DNA from: Frankiales bacterium
Lineage (GTDB): Bacteria; Actinomycetota; Actinomycetes; Mycobacteriales; SCTD01
Assembly (NCBI GenBank): GCA_025464795.1
Contig: JAODNB010000089.1
Coordinates: forward strand, 1 to 14,813
Length of the DNA: 14,813 bases
Reading direction: 5' to 3'
This document shows, piece by piece, positions 1-6,498 of the stretch. A program made the position numbers and the translations under genes. How positions within the stretch are numbered: position 1 is the stretch's first letter; every line of letters begins with the position of its first letter. The notes beneath the pieces are model-generated. The model was not told the origin of the DNA. It was given only the letters and a program-made list of their open reading frames with translations, and ran no database searches.

Positions 1-363
1 CTGTTCGCCGGCTACGACACGGAGCGCGGTGAGGGCCGGATCTTCAGCTACGACGTCACCGGCGGCCGGTACGAGGAGCACAGCTTCCACAGTGTCGGCT
101 CGGGCAGCACCTTCGCGCGCAGCGCCCTCAAGAAGAAGTACAAGCACGACCTGGACGAGTCCGAGGCCATCCGCATCTCGATCGACGCGCTCTACGACGC
201 GGCTGACGACGACAGCGCCACTGGCGGTCCGGACCTCACTCGGCGGATCTTCCCCGTGGTCATGAGCGTCACCGACGCCGGGCTGCGCCGCATCGCAGAG
301 GACGAGGTCCAGACGGTGGTCGAGGCGATCGTCGCCGCCCGCATGATCAACCCCGGCGGCTGA
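1..363 (+). CDS. prcB: Proteasome subunit beta, C-terminal 120 residues (5' end outside the window)
   Basis: The open frame begins at the first base of the window and ends at TGA 361-363. It encodes the C-terminal part of the catalytic beta subunit of the actinobacterial 20S proteasome, the cytoplasmic protease core that degrades pupylated proteins. Visible family features are the segment GRIFSYDVTGG, the glycine-serine turn VGSGSTFA, and the strongly conserved LYDAADDDSATGGPDL near residues 64-80 of the visible part. The N-terminal propeptide and the catalytic threonine lie upstream, outside the window. The C-terminus is short and ends in MINPGG, with no long tail. prcA follows after 33 bases on the same strand, as expected for a prcB-prcA operon. 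Identity is clear from recall of the mycobacterial protein. Confidence 0.96.
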   Translation: MFAGYDTERGEGRIFSYDVTGGRYEEHSFHSVGSGSTFARSALKKKYKHDLDESEAIRISIDALYDAADDDSATGGPDLTRRIFPVVMSVTDAGLRRIAEDEVQTVVEAIVAARMINPGG

Positions 364-396
364 CGCCAGCCCGACGCACGACCGACAGGAGAAGCA

Positions 397-1101
397 GTGT
401 CGACGCCGTACTACGTCAGTCCCGAGCAGATCATGCGGGACAAGAGCGACTTCGCCCGCAAGGGCATCGCCCGCGGGCGCTCGGTCCTCGTCATGGCCTA
501 CGCCGACGGGATCTTGTTCTGCGGGGAGAACCCCAGCAAGGCGCTGCACAAGATCAGCGAGATCTACGACCGCATCGCGTTCGCGGCCGTGGGCAAGTAC
601 AACGAGTTCGAGAACCTGCGGGTGGCAGGAGTCCGGTGGGCGGACGGCCGCGGCTACCAGTACGACCGCAGTGACGTCACGAGCCGGGGCCTCGCGAACT
701 TCTACGCCCAGGCCCTTGGGCAGATCTTCACCGAGAGCGGCAAGCCGTTCGAGGTGGAGGTGACAGTTGCTGAGGTGGGGGCGACCCCGGCCGAGGACCA
801 GCTCTACCGGCTCACCTACGACGGGTCCGTCGCCGAGGAGCACGGCTTCATCGTCATGGGAGGCACCGCGGAGCCGATCTCGGCCATCCTCAAGGAGGAG
901 CACGTCCCTGACCTCACCCTCGAGGCGGCAGTGGCCCTCGCGGTCAAGGCGCTGTCCGCCACGATCGAGGGCACGGACTCACGCGTCATCGAACCTGGCA
1001 GTCTTGAAGCCGCGGTCCTCGACCGCACTCGTCCCCGCCGCGCGTTCAAGCGGCTGTCCGCCGAACGCCTCACCACGATCCTCGGAGCCCCCACCGCATG
1101 A
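397..1101 (+). CDS. prcA: Proteasome subunit alpha
   Basis: This gene encodes 234 residues of the proteasome alpha subunit, which forms the outer gating rings of the 20S core and docks the Mpa/ARC ATPase. The N-terminus MSTPYYVSPEQIMRDKS followed by RKGIARGRSV closely matches the gate-forming N-terminal segment and first helix of mycobacterial PrcA. The GTG start is set by the Shine-Dalgarno sequence AGGAG at 387-391, five bases upstream. Other family blocks are ALHKISEIYDRIAFAAVGKYNEFENLR (about residues 49-75) and EEHGFIVMGG (about 147-156). The length is close to that of M. tuberculosis PrcA, with a shorter tail. The stop codon overlaps the start of the downstream FKBP lipoprotein gene (ATGA at 1098-1101), so those two genes are probably translated together. 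Confidence 0.97.
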   Translation: MSTPYYVSPEQIMRDKSDFARKGIARGRSVLVMAYADGILFCGENPSKALHKISEIYDRIAFAAVGKYNEFENLRVAGVRWADGRGYQYDRSDVTSRGLANFYAQALGQIFTESGKPFEVEVTVAEVGATPAEDQLYRLTYDGSVAEEHGFIVMGGTAEPISAILKEEHVPDLTLEAAVALAVKALSATIEGTDSRVIEPGSLEAAVLDRTRPRRAFKRLSAERLTTILGAPTA

Positions 1102-1640
1102 GCTCTTCCAGCACGAAGCGCACGTTCGCCCTCGCCCTGGTCCTCGCGGGCAGCCTCTCTGCCTGCGCGGGCAGCTCTGGCAAGACCGACTCCGTCGGAA
1201 GCCAGCCCAGTCCGACAGCAGCAGCCACAGCCACAGGCACGGGCTCCTGCACCCCGAGCGGTACGGGCACCACGGATCTCAAGACCAAGCCGGTGTTCAC
1301 CGTCACCAAGGCCCCGGCGCCGACCACCACCACCATCATCGACATCGTCTGCGGCACCGGCGCCGAGGCCAAGGAGGGCTCTGCCGTCACCGTGAAGTAC
1401 GTCGGGGTCAACTACGCCGACGGCAAGGAGTTCGACTCCTCGTGGAAGCGCGGCCCGAACGAGACCCTGCCGTTCAGCATCGGCAGCGGTGTCATCGCGG
1501 GCTTCAGCAAGGGCACGTCGGGCATGAAGGTCGGGGGCCGGCGTGAGGTCATCATCACCCCGGCGGATGGCTACGGGGACAGCGGTCCGGTCCCCGGCGG
1601 CACGCTGGTGTTCTTCATCGACCTGGTCACTGTCAGCTGA
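1098..1640 (+). CDS. FKBP-type peptidyl-prolyl isomerase lipoprotein
   Basis: The product is a 180-residue predicted secreted lipoprotein. Residues 1-23 form a lipoprotein signal peptide: basic start (K7, R8), hydrophobic core, and lipobox L-S-A-C with the lipidated cysteine at C23. A Thr/Ala/Pro-rich linker follows to about residue 85. The FKBP domain covers about 94-180, with the family motifs KYVGV, DGKEFDSSW, GVIAGFSKG, GYGDSG and TLVFFIDL. The Trp that floors the active site of FKBP12 is Phe here (AGFSKG), while the Tyr of GYG is kept. Two further cysteines, C51 and C85, could form a disulfide outside the membrane. It would catalyse proline isomerisation in exported proteins at the cell surface. 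The ATG overlaps the prcA stop by 4 bases, and GGAG lies at 1084-1087. Confidence 0.92.
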   Translation: MSSSSTKRTFALALVLAGSLSACAGSSGKTDSVGSQPSPTAAATATGTGSCTPSGTGTTDLKTKPVFTVTKAPAPTTTTIIDIVCGTGAEAKEGSAVTVKYVGVNYADGKEFDSSWKRGPNETLPFSIGSGVIAGFSKGTSGMKVGGRREVIITPADGYGDSGPVPGGTLVFFIDLVTVS

Positions 1641-1658
1641 GCGGCTACGCGCTACAGT
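1630..1658 (+). promoter_or_regulatory. Predicted promoter for the cbtBA riboswitch transcript
   Basis: The -35-like hexamer CTGTCA (1630-1635) and the -10-like hexamer TACAGT (1653-1658) are separated by 17 bases. Transcription would begin near 1665, just before the first riboswitch stem. The -35 overlaps the last codons of the FKBP gene. This is a motif match only. Confidence 0.45.
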
Positions 1659-1664
1659 CCGGCT

Positions 1665-1804
1665 GTCCGCGTGACGGCTGAGGAAGCTGGTGAGAGTCCA
1701 GCACGGTCGCGCCACTGTTTTCGCGAGGAACCTCTCGCGTGAGTCAGGTCTTCAGCCATCACGCAGCCCACGCAACGAGGGACGCAAGATCCTTCTTCAG
1801 GAGG
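1665..1804 (+). ncRNA. Cobalamin riboswitch with its translation-control region
   Basis: The leader of cbtB contains the conserved core of the cobalamin (B12) riboswitch: GGTGAGAGTCC at 1689-1699, the hallmark GCGCCACTGT at 1709-1718, and GTGAGTCAGG at 1739-1748. The closing helix pairs 1671-1681 (GTGAcGGCTGA) with 1752-1762 (TCAGCCaTCAC). An internal hairpin pairs CGCGAG 1722-1727 with CTCGCG 1734-1739 around loop GAACCT. The aptamer is about 1671-1762. The following 40 bases reach the ribosome binding site AGGAGG (1799-1804). A small hairpin, TCCT 1790-1793 with AGGA 1799-1802, covers that site, so control is probably at translation. In known systems cobalamin binding turns such genes off. 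The adjacent cobalt-transport genes fit this ligand. Confidence 0.93.
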
Positions 1805-1810
1805 CACCAC

Positions 1811-2020
1811 ATGTCCGTCCAGACCCACGACGTCGCCACTCCGGTCGTCGTCTCGCTGCCGAAGGCGGCGCTGATGCTGCTCAGTACTGCCCTGCTGGCG
1901 CTGCTGGCCTACTACTTCATCGGTGTCGATGAGGGGATGACGTCCGTGTTCGGCAAGACGATGTACGTCCACGAGCTCCTCCACGACGCGCGCCACTTCC
2001 TCGGTTTCCCCTGCCACTAG
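1811..2020 (+). CDS. cbtB: Cobalt transporter small subunit CbtB
   Basis: The product has 69 residues. It has one transmembrane helix (about 16-37) followed by a histidine-rich C-terminal tail with H54, H58, H62 and the terminal FPCH (C68, H69). The pattern HELLHDARHFLGFPCH is typical of the CbtB family, the proposed small subunit of the CbtAB cobalt uptake system, and probably binds metal. The ATG at 1811 has a perfect AGGAGG six bases upstream (1799-1804). An in-frame GTG at 1739 is rejected because it lies inside the riboswitch aptamer. cbtA starts 4 bases after the stop. The upstream cobalamin riboswitch suggests that the cell imports cobalt when B12 is scarce. The cobalt role is inferred from the family and from riboswitch association, not from sequence chemistry alone. 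Confidence 0.93.
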   Translation: MSVQTHDVATPVVVSLPKAALMLLSTALLALLAYYFIGVDEGMTSVFGKTMYVHELLHDARHFLGFPCH

Positions 2021-2024
2021 CTCG

Positions 2025-2852
2025 GTGATCGAGCGCAAGCTCATCGTTCGAGGCGTGCTCGCAGGGGCCTTCGCGGGCCTGCTCGCCTTCGTCTTCGCCC
2101 GAGTCCTCGCCGAGCCGTGGATCCAGAGGGCCATCGACTACGAGACGGCGCGGAACGCCGCCCAGGCCGTGCTCGACAGGGCCTCCGGCACCCTCGCCGA
2201 CAGCAGCGGCCCGGATCTGTTCAGCCGGACCGTCCAGGCCAACGTCGGGCTGGGCATCGGCATGGTCGCGTTCGGCGCGGCCCTGGGCGGCATCTTCGCC
2301 GTGACCTACGCGATCTGCCTCGGCCGGGTGGGCGACCTGAGGCCGCGCAGCCTGGCACTGGTCCTCGGCCTGGTCGGCTTCCTCGCCGTGTACTTCGTCC
2401 CGTTCCTCAAGTACCCCGCCAACCCGCCCGCCATCGGGCACGAGGAGACGATCCAGGAGCGCGGTGGGCTGTACCTGACGCTGACGCTGATCTCGGTGCT
2501 CCTCGCGATCGCTGCCGTGTGGTTCGGTCAGCAGCTCAAGGGCCGCCTCGGCTCCTGGAACGCCACGCTCGTGGCTGGGCTCTCGTTCGCGGTCGCGATC
2601 GGCGTGACCCTGCTGGTCCTCCCGGACGTCGGGGAGCTTGCGGCCAACAAGGCGGTGTACGGGCACCAGTCGACGGAGACCCCGCTGCCGCTCCGCAACG
2701 CCCAGGGCACGATCGTGTTCCCCGGCTTCCCGGCCGACGTGCTGGCGGCGTTCCGGCTCTACTCCGTCCTGGCTCAGGCACTGCTCTGGGGCGCGCTCAG
2801 CGTCCTCTTCGCCCCGCTGGCAGAGAAGGTCCTCCAGCCGGCGACCCGGTAG
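2025..2852 (+). CDS. cbtA: Cobalt transporter membrane subunit CbtA
   Basis: This is a 275-residue polytopic membrane protein of the CbtA family, the proposed channel or carrier subunit for cobalt uptake. About six hydrophobic segments are visible: roughly residues 6-28, 76-99, 109-127, 149-167, 181-200 and 245-268. Family signatures are the N-terminal LAGAFAGLLAFVFARVLAEP with AIDYE, and KYPANPPAIG after the third helix (129-138). PGFPADVLAAFRLYS (233-247) precedes the last helix. The GTG start at 2025 lies 4 bases after cbtB, with no strong ribosome binding site of its own, so it is probably translated by coupling to cbtB. Both genes would share the promoter and riboswitch at 1630-1804. It converges on the minus-strand phospholipase gene with a 19-base gap, and I see no clear terminator there. 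Confidence 0.92.
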   Translation: MIERKLIVRGVLAGAFAGLLAFVFARVLAEPWIQRAIDYETARNAAQAVLDRASGTLADSSGPDLFSRTVQANVGLGIGMVAFGAALGGIFAVTYAICLGRVGDLRPRSLALVLGLVGFLAVYFVPFLKYPANPPAIGHEETIQERGGLYLTLTLISVLLAIAAVWFGQQLKGRLGSWNATLVAGLSFAVAIGVTLLVLPDVGELAANKAVYGHQSTETPLPLRNAQGTIVFPGFPADVLAAFRLYSVLAQALLWGALSVLFAPLAEKVLQPATR

Positions 2853-2871
2853 GGCCGGCGACAGGCGTCCG

Positions 2872-4443
2872 TCAGAACGCGTCGCGGTGGCGCAGGCTGC
2901 GCGGCCTGCCGTCGGGGTCGTAGACGGTGCGGTAGAGCAGTCGTGACCACGCAGCCGTCACGGGCGCACCGGGGTCGAGCGGCCGCAACCGACCTGGCGG
3001 TCGCTGACCCTGGGCACCGTCGTCGTGCCAGGCCTGGAGCTTCCGAGCCGACGTGCGCACGGCCGCGAACGCGCGGTCCGGGTCAAGGAGGTCCTGGTCG
3101 CCCGGATCGCCGTCGGCGAGGTCGAGGTGCTCGCGCATCAGCTGCAGGCGCAGGTCGCGCGCATAGGCGCGAGCCCCGTCGCCGTGGCCGCCCGGGTCCA
3201 GAGGCGCACGCGTGTCCCGTGTCTCGTCCAGAACGGCGGCACTGAGCTCCGAGTCGTGGGTCCAGGAGCGCAGGTTGACGTTGTCAGAACCGATGCTCGC
3301 CCAGGTGTCGTCGACGACGCAGACCTTCGCATGCACGTAGACCGGCGTACCTGCGTGGTTCTCCACGCCGTACACGGCAACCCGTTCCCCGCCCGCCGCG
3401 ACGAGCAGTGACAGGGCCTGCTGTCGGCCGAGCAGGTTGGGCGGTTGGGAGATCATGCCGTCCTGGTCGGGGTGGTGCGGGACCACCGCGATCAGGTGCA
3501 GCTCCGGTCGCGCCCGCAAGGCGTCAGCAAAGGTCCGTGCCACGGAGTGGGACCAGAGGTACTGATCCTCGAGGTAGACGAGCCGGTTCGCCCGGCGCAG
3601 CACCTTGGCGTATCCGTGGGCGATGCTGCGCTCTCCGTGTGGCGCGAACTCGTAGCGGCGCCGATCCGGGTACGTGCGCAGCAGCTGCACCGCATGCGGT
3701 CCTGTCGCTGGAGGCGGCGGCAGCTCGGGCGGCAGTGGCAGACCGCGGCGCTCCTCGCTGCGCAGCCGCTCCGTCACCCATCGGAAGGGGCTGCGGGTCA
3801 AGGGCTGCGGGTCGTCCCAACGCTCGCGGAAGACGGTCTCCACGTCAGCGACGACGGGCCCGCGCAGCGCCACCATCGCGTCGTGCCACGGCGGGCTCGT
3901 GCCGTACACCGCGGCCATCGGCTGGGCCTGCGGGTCCCCACCGTGGTCAGCGTCGTCACGACGGCTGTGGCAGAGGTCGATGCCGCCGACGAACGCCACG
4001 TCCCGCTCCGGGTGGCGCGGGTGCCGGAGCACGACGAACTTCTGGTGGTGGGAGCCGCCGATCCGGACGCGCATGTCGAGCAGGCACTCGCCGCCGGCGG
4101 CCTCGATCTCCTCACCCAGGTGCCGGTTCTCCTTGGCGCTGAACGACAGCCGGTCCCCGTGGGAGCGCCAGACCAGGCCACGAACGTCCACGCCGCGCGT
4201 GGCCGCGTCGCACAAGGTGCTGCCGACCGACGCGTCCTGGGTGAGCAGCTCGTCAGGATCACCGCGCCAGTCGGTGAACAGCAGCAGGTCACCTGCCTGC
4301 ATCGCTGCGACGCAGCGCTGGAGCTCGCGGAAGTAGGAGGCACCGTGGATCAGCGGCTGGGCGCTGTTGCCCTCAGACCACGCTTGGAGGCGGGTCGCGT
4401 CGTTCCGCCGTTCCGTCGAGGTGAGGAACCAGTCCGAGATCAT
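2872..4443 (-). CDS. Phospholipase D / cardiolipin synthase-like superfamily protein
   Basis: The product has 523 residues and two HKD-type modules. The first, GSHHQKFVVLRH, gives H133 and K135, but Arg (R140) replaces the usual Asp, and FVGGIDLC (151-158) follows. The second, HAKVCVVDD, is complete with H371, K373 and D378, followed by IGSDNVNLRSW (384-394). Paired modules form one active site with a phospho-histidine intermediate, so it probably cleaves or transfers phosphodiesters such as phospholipid head groups. No signal peptide or transmembrane helix is obvious, and a Pro-rich stretch (236-246) separates the halves. The ATG at 4443 is chosen because AGGAGG (4449-4454) lies five bases upstream; an in-frame start at 4485 lacks this. 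The exact substrate cannot be told. It could also be a PLD-fold nuclease or a cardiolipin synthase relative. Confidence 0.85.
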   Translation of the reverse strand: MISDWFLTSTERRNDATRLQAWSEGNSAQPLIHGASYFRELQRCVAAMQAGDLLLFTDWRGDPDELLTQDASVGSTLCDAATRGVDVRGLVWRSHGDRLSFSAKENRHLGEEIEAAGGECLLDMRVRIGGSHHQKFVVLRHPRHPERDVAFVGGIDLCHSRRDDADHGGDPQAQPMAAVYGTSPPWHDAMVALRGPVVADVETVFRERWDDPQPLTRSPFRWVTERLRSEERRGLPLPPELPPPPATGPHAVQLLRTYPDRRRYEFAPHGERSIAHGYAKVLRRANRLVYLEDQYLWSHSVARTFADALRARPELHLIAVVPHHPDQDGMISQPPNLLGRQQALSLLVAAGGERVAVYGVENHAGTPVYVHAKVCVVDDTWASIGSDNVNLRSWTHDSELSAAVLDETRDTRAPLDPGGHGDGARAYARDLRLQLMREHLDLADGDPGDQDLLDPDRAFAAVRTSARKLQAWHDDGAQGQRPPGRLRPLDPGAPVTAAWSRLLYRTVYDPDGRPRSLRHRDAF

Positions 4444-4572
4444 GCGAGCCTCCTGCCCGTCCCCGGGGTCGACCAAGCCGGACACGCGGCACCCGGACCA
4501 TTCCCAGGTACCGGCTGCCTGCTCAGCGTGGTTGTCGCGCGGGTCCCTGTGCGAGGTGGCAGAGTCGCGGGT

Positions 4573-4629
4573 ATGCAGTCACCGACGGAGCTCGACTGGG
4601 GCCAGCTCACGCCCGCGGGGCGGGCGTAG
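4573..4629 (+). CDS. Possible 18-codon leader ORF upstream of pafA
   Basis: An ATG-initiated ORF of 18 codons (MQSPTELDWGQLTPAGRA) ends with TAG at 4627-4629, two bases before the GTG of pafA. A weak -10-like CAGAGT (4560-4565) lies seven bases before the ATG, which would fit leaderless translation. pafA itself has only the poor purine run GGGGCGGG (4617-4624) upstream, so ribosomes ending here could restart on pafA. I know of no family for the peptide, and an ORF this short could arise by chance. Treat it as a candidate for translational coupling. Confidence 0.3.
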   Translation: MQSPTELDWGQLTPAGRA

Positions 4630-4631
4630 TC

Positions 4632-5990
4632 GTGGAGCGCCGCATCTTCGGCATCGAGAACGAGTACGGCGTCACCTGCACGTTCCGGGGCCAGCGCAGG
4701 CTGAGCCCCGACGAGGTGGCGCGCTACCTGTTCCGCAGGGTCGTCAGCTGGGGACGTAGCTCCAACGTCTTCCTGAAGAACGGTGCGCGGCTCTACCTCG
4801 ATGTCGGAAGCCACCCGGAGTACGCGACGCCCGAGTGCGACAGCGTCGTCGACCTGGTCACGCACGACAAGGCAGGCGAGCGGATCCTGGAGGGTCTGCT
4901 GGTCGACGCCGAGCGCCGGCTCCGCGAGGAGGGCATCGCGGGGGACATCTACCTGTTCAAGAACAACACCGACAGCGCGGGCAACTCCTACGGCTGCCAC
5001 GAGAACTACCTCGTCGGTCGGCACGGCGAGTTCAGCCGCCTCGCGGACGTCCTGATCCCGTTCCTGGTGACGCGGCAGATCATCTGCGGCGCCGGCAAGG
5101 TCCTCCAGACCCCACGCGGCGCGGTGTTCTGCGTCAGCCAGCGGGCGGAGCACATCTGGGAGGGCGTCAGCTCCGCCACGACCCGCAGCCGTCCCATCAT
5201 CAACACCCGGGACGAGCCGCACGCCGACGCGGAGCGGTTCCGACGCCTGCACGTGATCGTCGGCGACAGCAACATGAGCGAGACAACGACGCTGCTGAAG
5301 GTCGGGTCCACGGACCTGGTCCTGCGGATGATCGAAGCCGGCATCGTCATGCGGGACTTGACCCTGGAGAACCCGATCCGGGGGATCCGTGAGGTCAGCC
5401 ACGACCTCACCGGGCAGAAGAAGGTCAAGCTCGCGAACGGTCGTGAGGCGAGCGCACTGGAGATCCAGCGGGAGTACTACAACAAGGCCGTCGACTTCGT
5501 GAGCCGCCGCGGTGGCGACGAGGTCGTCAAGCGGGTGCTCGACCTGTGGGGGCGCACCCTCACGGCCATCGAGACCAGTGACCTTGCTCTCGTGGAGACC
5601 GAGATCGACTGGGTCATCAAGCACCAGCTCATCGAGCGCTACCGCGCGAAGCACGACATGGCGCTGTCCAGCCCCCGCGTGGCCCAGCTCGACCTCGCGT
5701 ACCACGACGTGAACCGCAACCGGGGGCTGTACTACCTGCTCGAGCGCAAGGGCATGGCGCAGCGGGCCACCTCGGACCTGCTCACCTTCGAAGCCAAGTC
5801 GGTGCCTCCGCAGACGACGCGCGCTCGGCTGCGCGGCGAGTTCATCGCCAAGGCGCAGGAGAAGCGCCGCGACTTCACCGTCGACTGGGTCCACCTCAAG
5901 CTCAACGACCAGGCCCAGCGCACCGTCCTGTGCAAGGACCCGTTCCGCGCCGTCGACGACCGGGTCGAGAAGCTCATCGCCTCCATGTGA
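4632..5990 (+). CDS. pafA: Pup-protein ligase
   Basis: The product has 452 residues, the normal size for PafA, and matches the mycobacterial enzyme throughout. PafA uses ATP to phosphorylate the C-terminal glutamate of Pup and join it to lysines of target proteins, marking them for the proteasome. Visible landmarks are the N-terminal RRIFGIENEYGV with E9, LYLDVGSHPEYATPECD with the catalytic-base D57, and KNNTDSAGNSYGCHENYL (about 114-131). Further landmarks are TTRSRPIINTRDEPHADAE and the C-terminal block DFTVDWVHLKLNDQAQRTVL, ending in LIASM as in mycobacteria. The family length and N-terminus support the GTG start at 4632. The related enzyme Dop shares the fold, but this sequence follows PafA closely. 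A possible leader ORF lies immediately upstream, and an FKBP gene follows 35 bases downstream. Confidence 0.98.
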   Translation: MERRIFGIENEYGVTCTFRGQRRLSPDEVARYLFRRVVSWGRSSNVFLKNGARLYLDVGSHPEYATPECDSVVDLVTHDKAGERILEGLLVDAERRLREEGIAGDIYLFKNNTDSAGNSYGCHENYLVGRHGEFSRLADVLIPFLVTRQIICGAGKVLQTPRGAVFCVSQRAEHIWEGVSSATTRSRPIINTRDEPHADAERFRRLHVIVGDSNMSETTTLLKVGSTDLVLRMIEAGIVMRDLTLENPIRGIREVSHDLTGQKKVKLANGREASALEIQREYYNKAVDFVSRRGGDEVVKRVLDLWGRTLTAIETSDLALVETEIDWVIKHQLIERYRAKHDMALSSPRVAQLDLAYHDVNRNRGLYYLLERKGMAQRATSDLLTFEAKSVPPQTTRARLRGEFIAKAQEKRRDFTVDWVHLKLNDQAQRTVLCKDPFRAVDDRVEKLIASM

Positions 5991-6025
5991 AACGCTGGCG
6001 GCTCCGCGACGAACAGGAGCTCCGC

Positions 6026-6397
6026 ATGCCCGACAAGCCCGTCATCGAGATCCCCGCCGGCGACCCGCCCGCTGAGCTGGTCATCGAGGACCTCACCGTC
6101 GGGGACGGCGCGGAGGCGGTCTCCGGCAAGCGCTGCACCATGCACTACGTCGGCCACGCGTGGTCCAGCGGCAAGCAGTTCGACGCGAGCTGGGACCGGG
6201 GGGACACGTTCAGCTTCCAACTGGGAGCCGGCATGGTCATCGGGGGCTGGGACCAGGGGGTGGCCGGCATGAAGATCGGTGGTCGTCGCCGTCTCACGAT
6301 CCCGCCGCACCTCGGGTACGGCGCCCGCGGCGCGGGTGGCGCCATCGGCCCGAACGAGACCCTCGTGTTCGTCGTGGACCTCCTCGGCGTCGGCTGA
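6026..6397 (+). CDS. FKBP-type peptidyl-prolyl isomerase, cytoplasmic
   Basis: This is a compact 123-residue single-domain FKBP without signal peptide or membrane segment, so cytoplasmic. Active-site motifs are complete compared with FKBP12: HYVGH, GKQFDASWDRG, VIGGWDQGVAGMKIGGRR with the floor Trp, LGYGARG with the Tyr, and ETLVFVVDLLGV. It would catalyse cis-trans isomerisation of X-Pro bonds. The ATG at 6026 is chosen because AGGAG lies at 6015-6019; an in-frame start at 5930 would lie inside pafA and add an arginine-rich stretch unlike the family. It follows pafA after 35 bases and is probably co-transcribed with it. From memory, FKBP genes also lie next to the pafA-proteasome cluster in Streptomyces, so the association is not unique to this genome. 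Confidence 0.95.
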   Translation: MPDKPVIEIPAGDPPAELVIEDLTVGDGAEAVSGKRCTMHYVGHAWSSGKQFDASWDRGDTFSFQLGAGMVIGGWDQGVAGMKIGGRRRLTIPPHLGYGARGAGGAIGPNETLVFVVDLLGVG

Positions 6398-6412
6398 CCC
6401 GCACCCTCCGCA

Positions 6413-6443
6413 CCCGTTGTCGGACGGGCAGGACTCCTCTGCC
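6413..6443 (+). terminator. Weak hairpin cluster between the FKBP gene and pafB
   Basis: Two short overlapping hairpins lie after the FKBP stop. CCCGT 6413-6417 pairs with ACGGG 6424-6428, and GGCAG 6427-6431 pairs with CTGCC 6439-6443. Neither is followed by a T run, so this may be a U-tail-less terminator or nothing. The predicted pafB promoter lies downstream, which makes a transcript end here plausible. Confidence 0.25.
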
Positions 6444-6485
6444 GCGACACGCCTGTGGGCGACGGCAGCGGCTCGGGATCAGCAC

Positions 6486-6491
6486 TAGTGT
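6486..6491 (+). promoter_or_regulatory. Predicted -10 element (TAGTGT) for pafB
   Basis: A TANNNT-type hexamer ends seven bases before the GTG at 6499. Transcription would start at or next to the start codon, giving a leaderless mRNA. No Shine-Dalgarno sequence is visible and no convincing -35 was seen. Confidence 0.45.
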
Positions 6492-6498
6492 TCGGGTG

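Noticed and set aside
1739..1810. GTG start giving CbtB a 24-residue N-terminal extension
   Set aside because: The extension is encoded by conserved riboswitch bases, and a perfect ribosome binding site serves the ATG at 1811.
2853..2871. Terminator between convergent cbtA and the PLD gene
   Set aside because: Only very short self-complementary pieces are visible in the 19 bases, with no stable hairpin or T run.
4440..5894. A 484-residue minus-strand open frame opposite pafA
   Set aside because: PafA matches its family end to end on the other strand, and the antisense frame shows no family features.
6418..6441. TTGTCGGAC upstream of pafB as a PafBC-type (RecA-NDp) promoter suggesting autoregulation
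   Set aside because: The motif as I recall it needs a TANNNT element eight bases later, and none is present. Similar TTGTCG strings occur at 4532 and 8470 and inside genes, so chance is likely.
6160..6498. Longer PafB reading from a start within the FKBP gene
   Set aside because: The extra segment overlaps the FKBP coding region and is Arg/Gly-rich; the family N-terminus begins at AAKKTERLLNLV.
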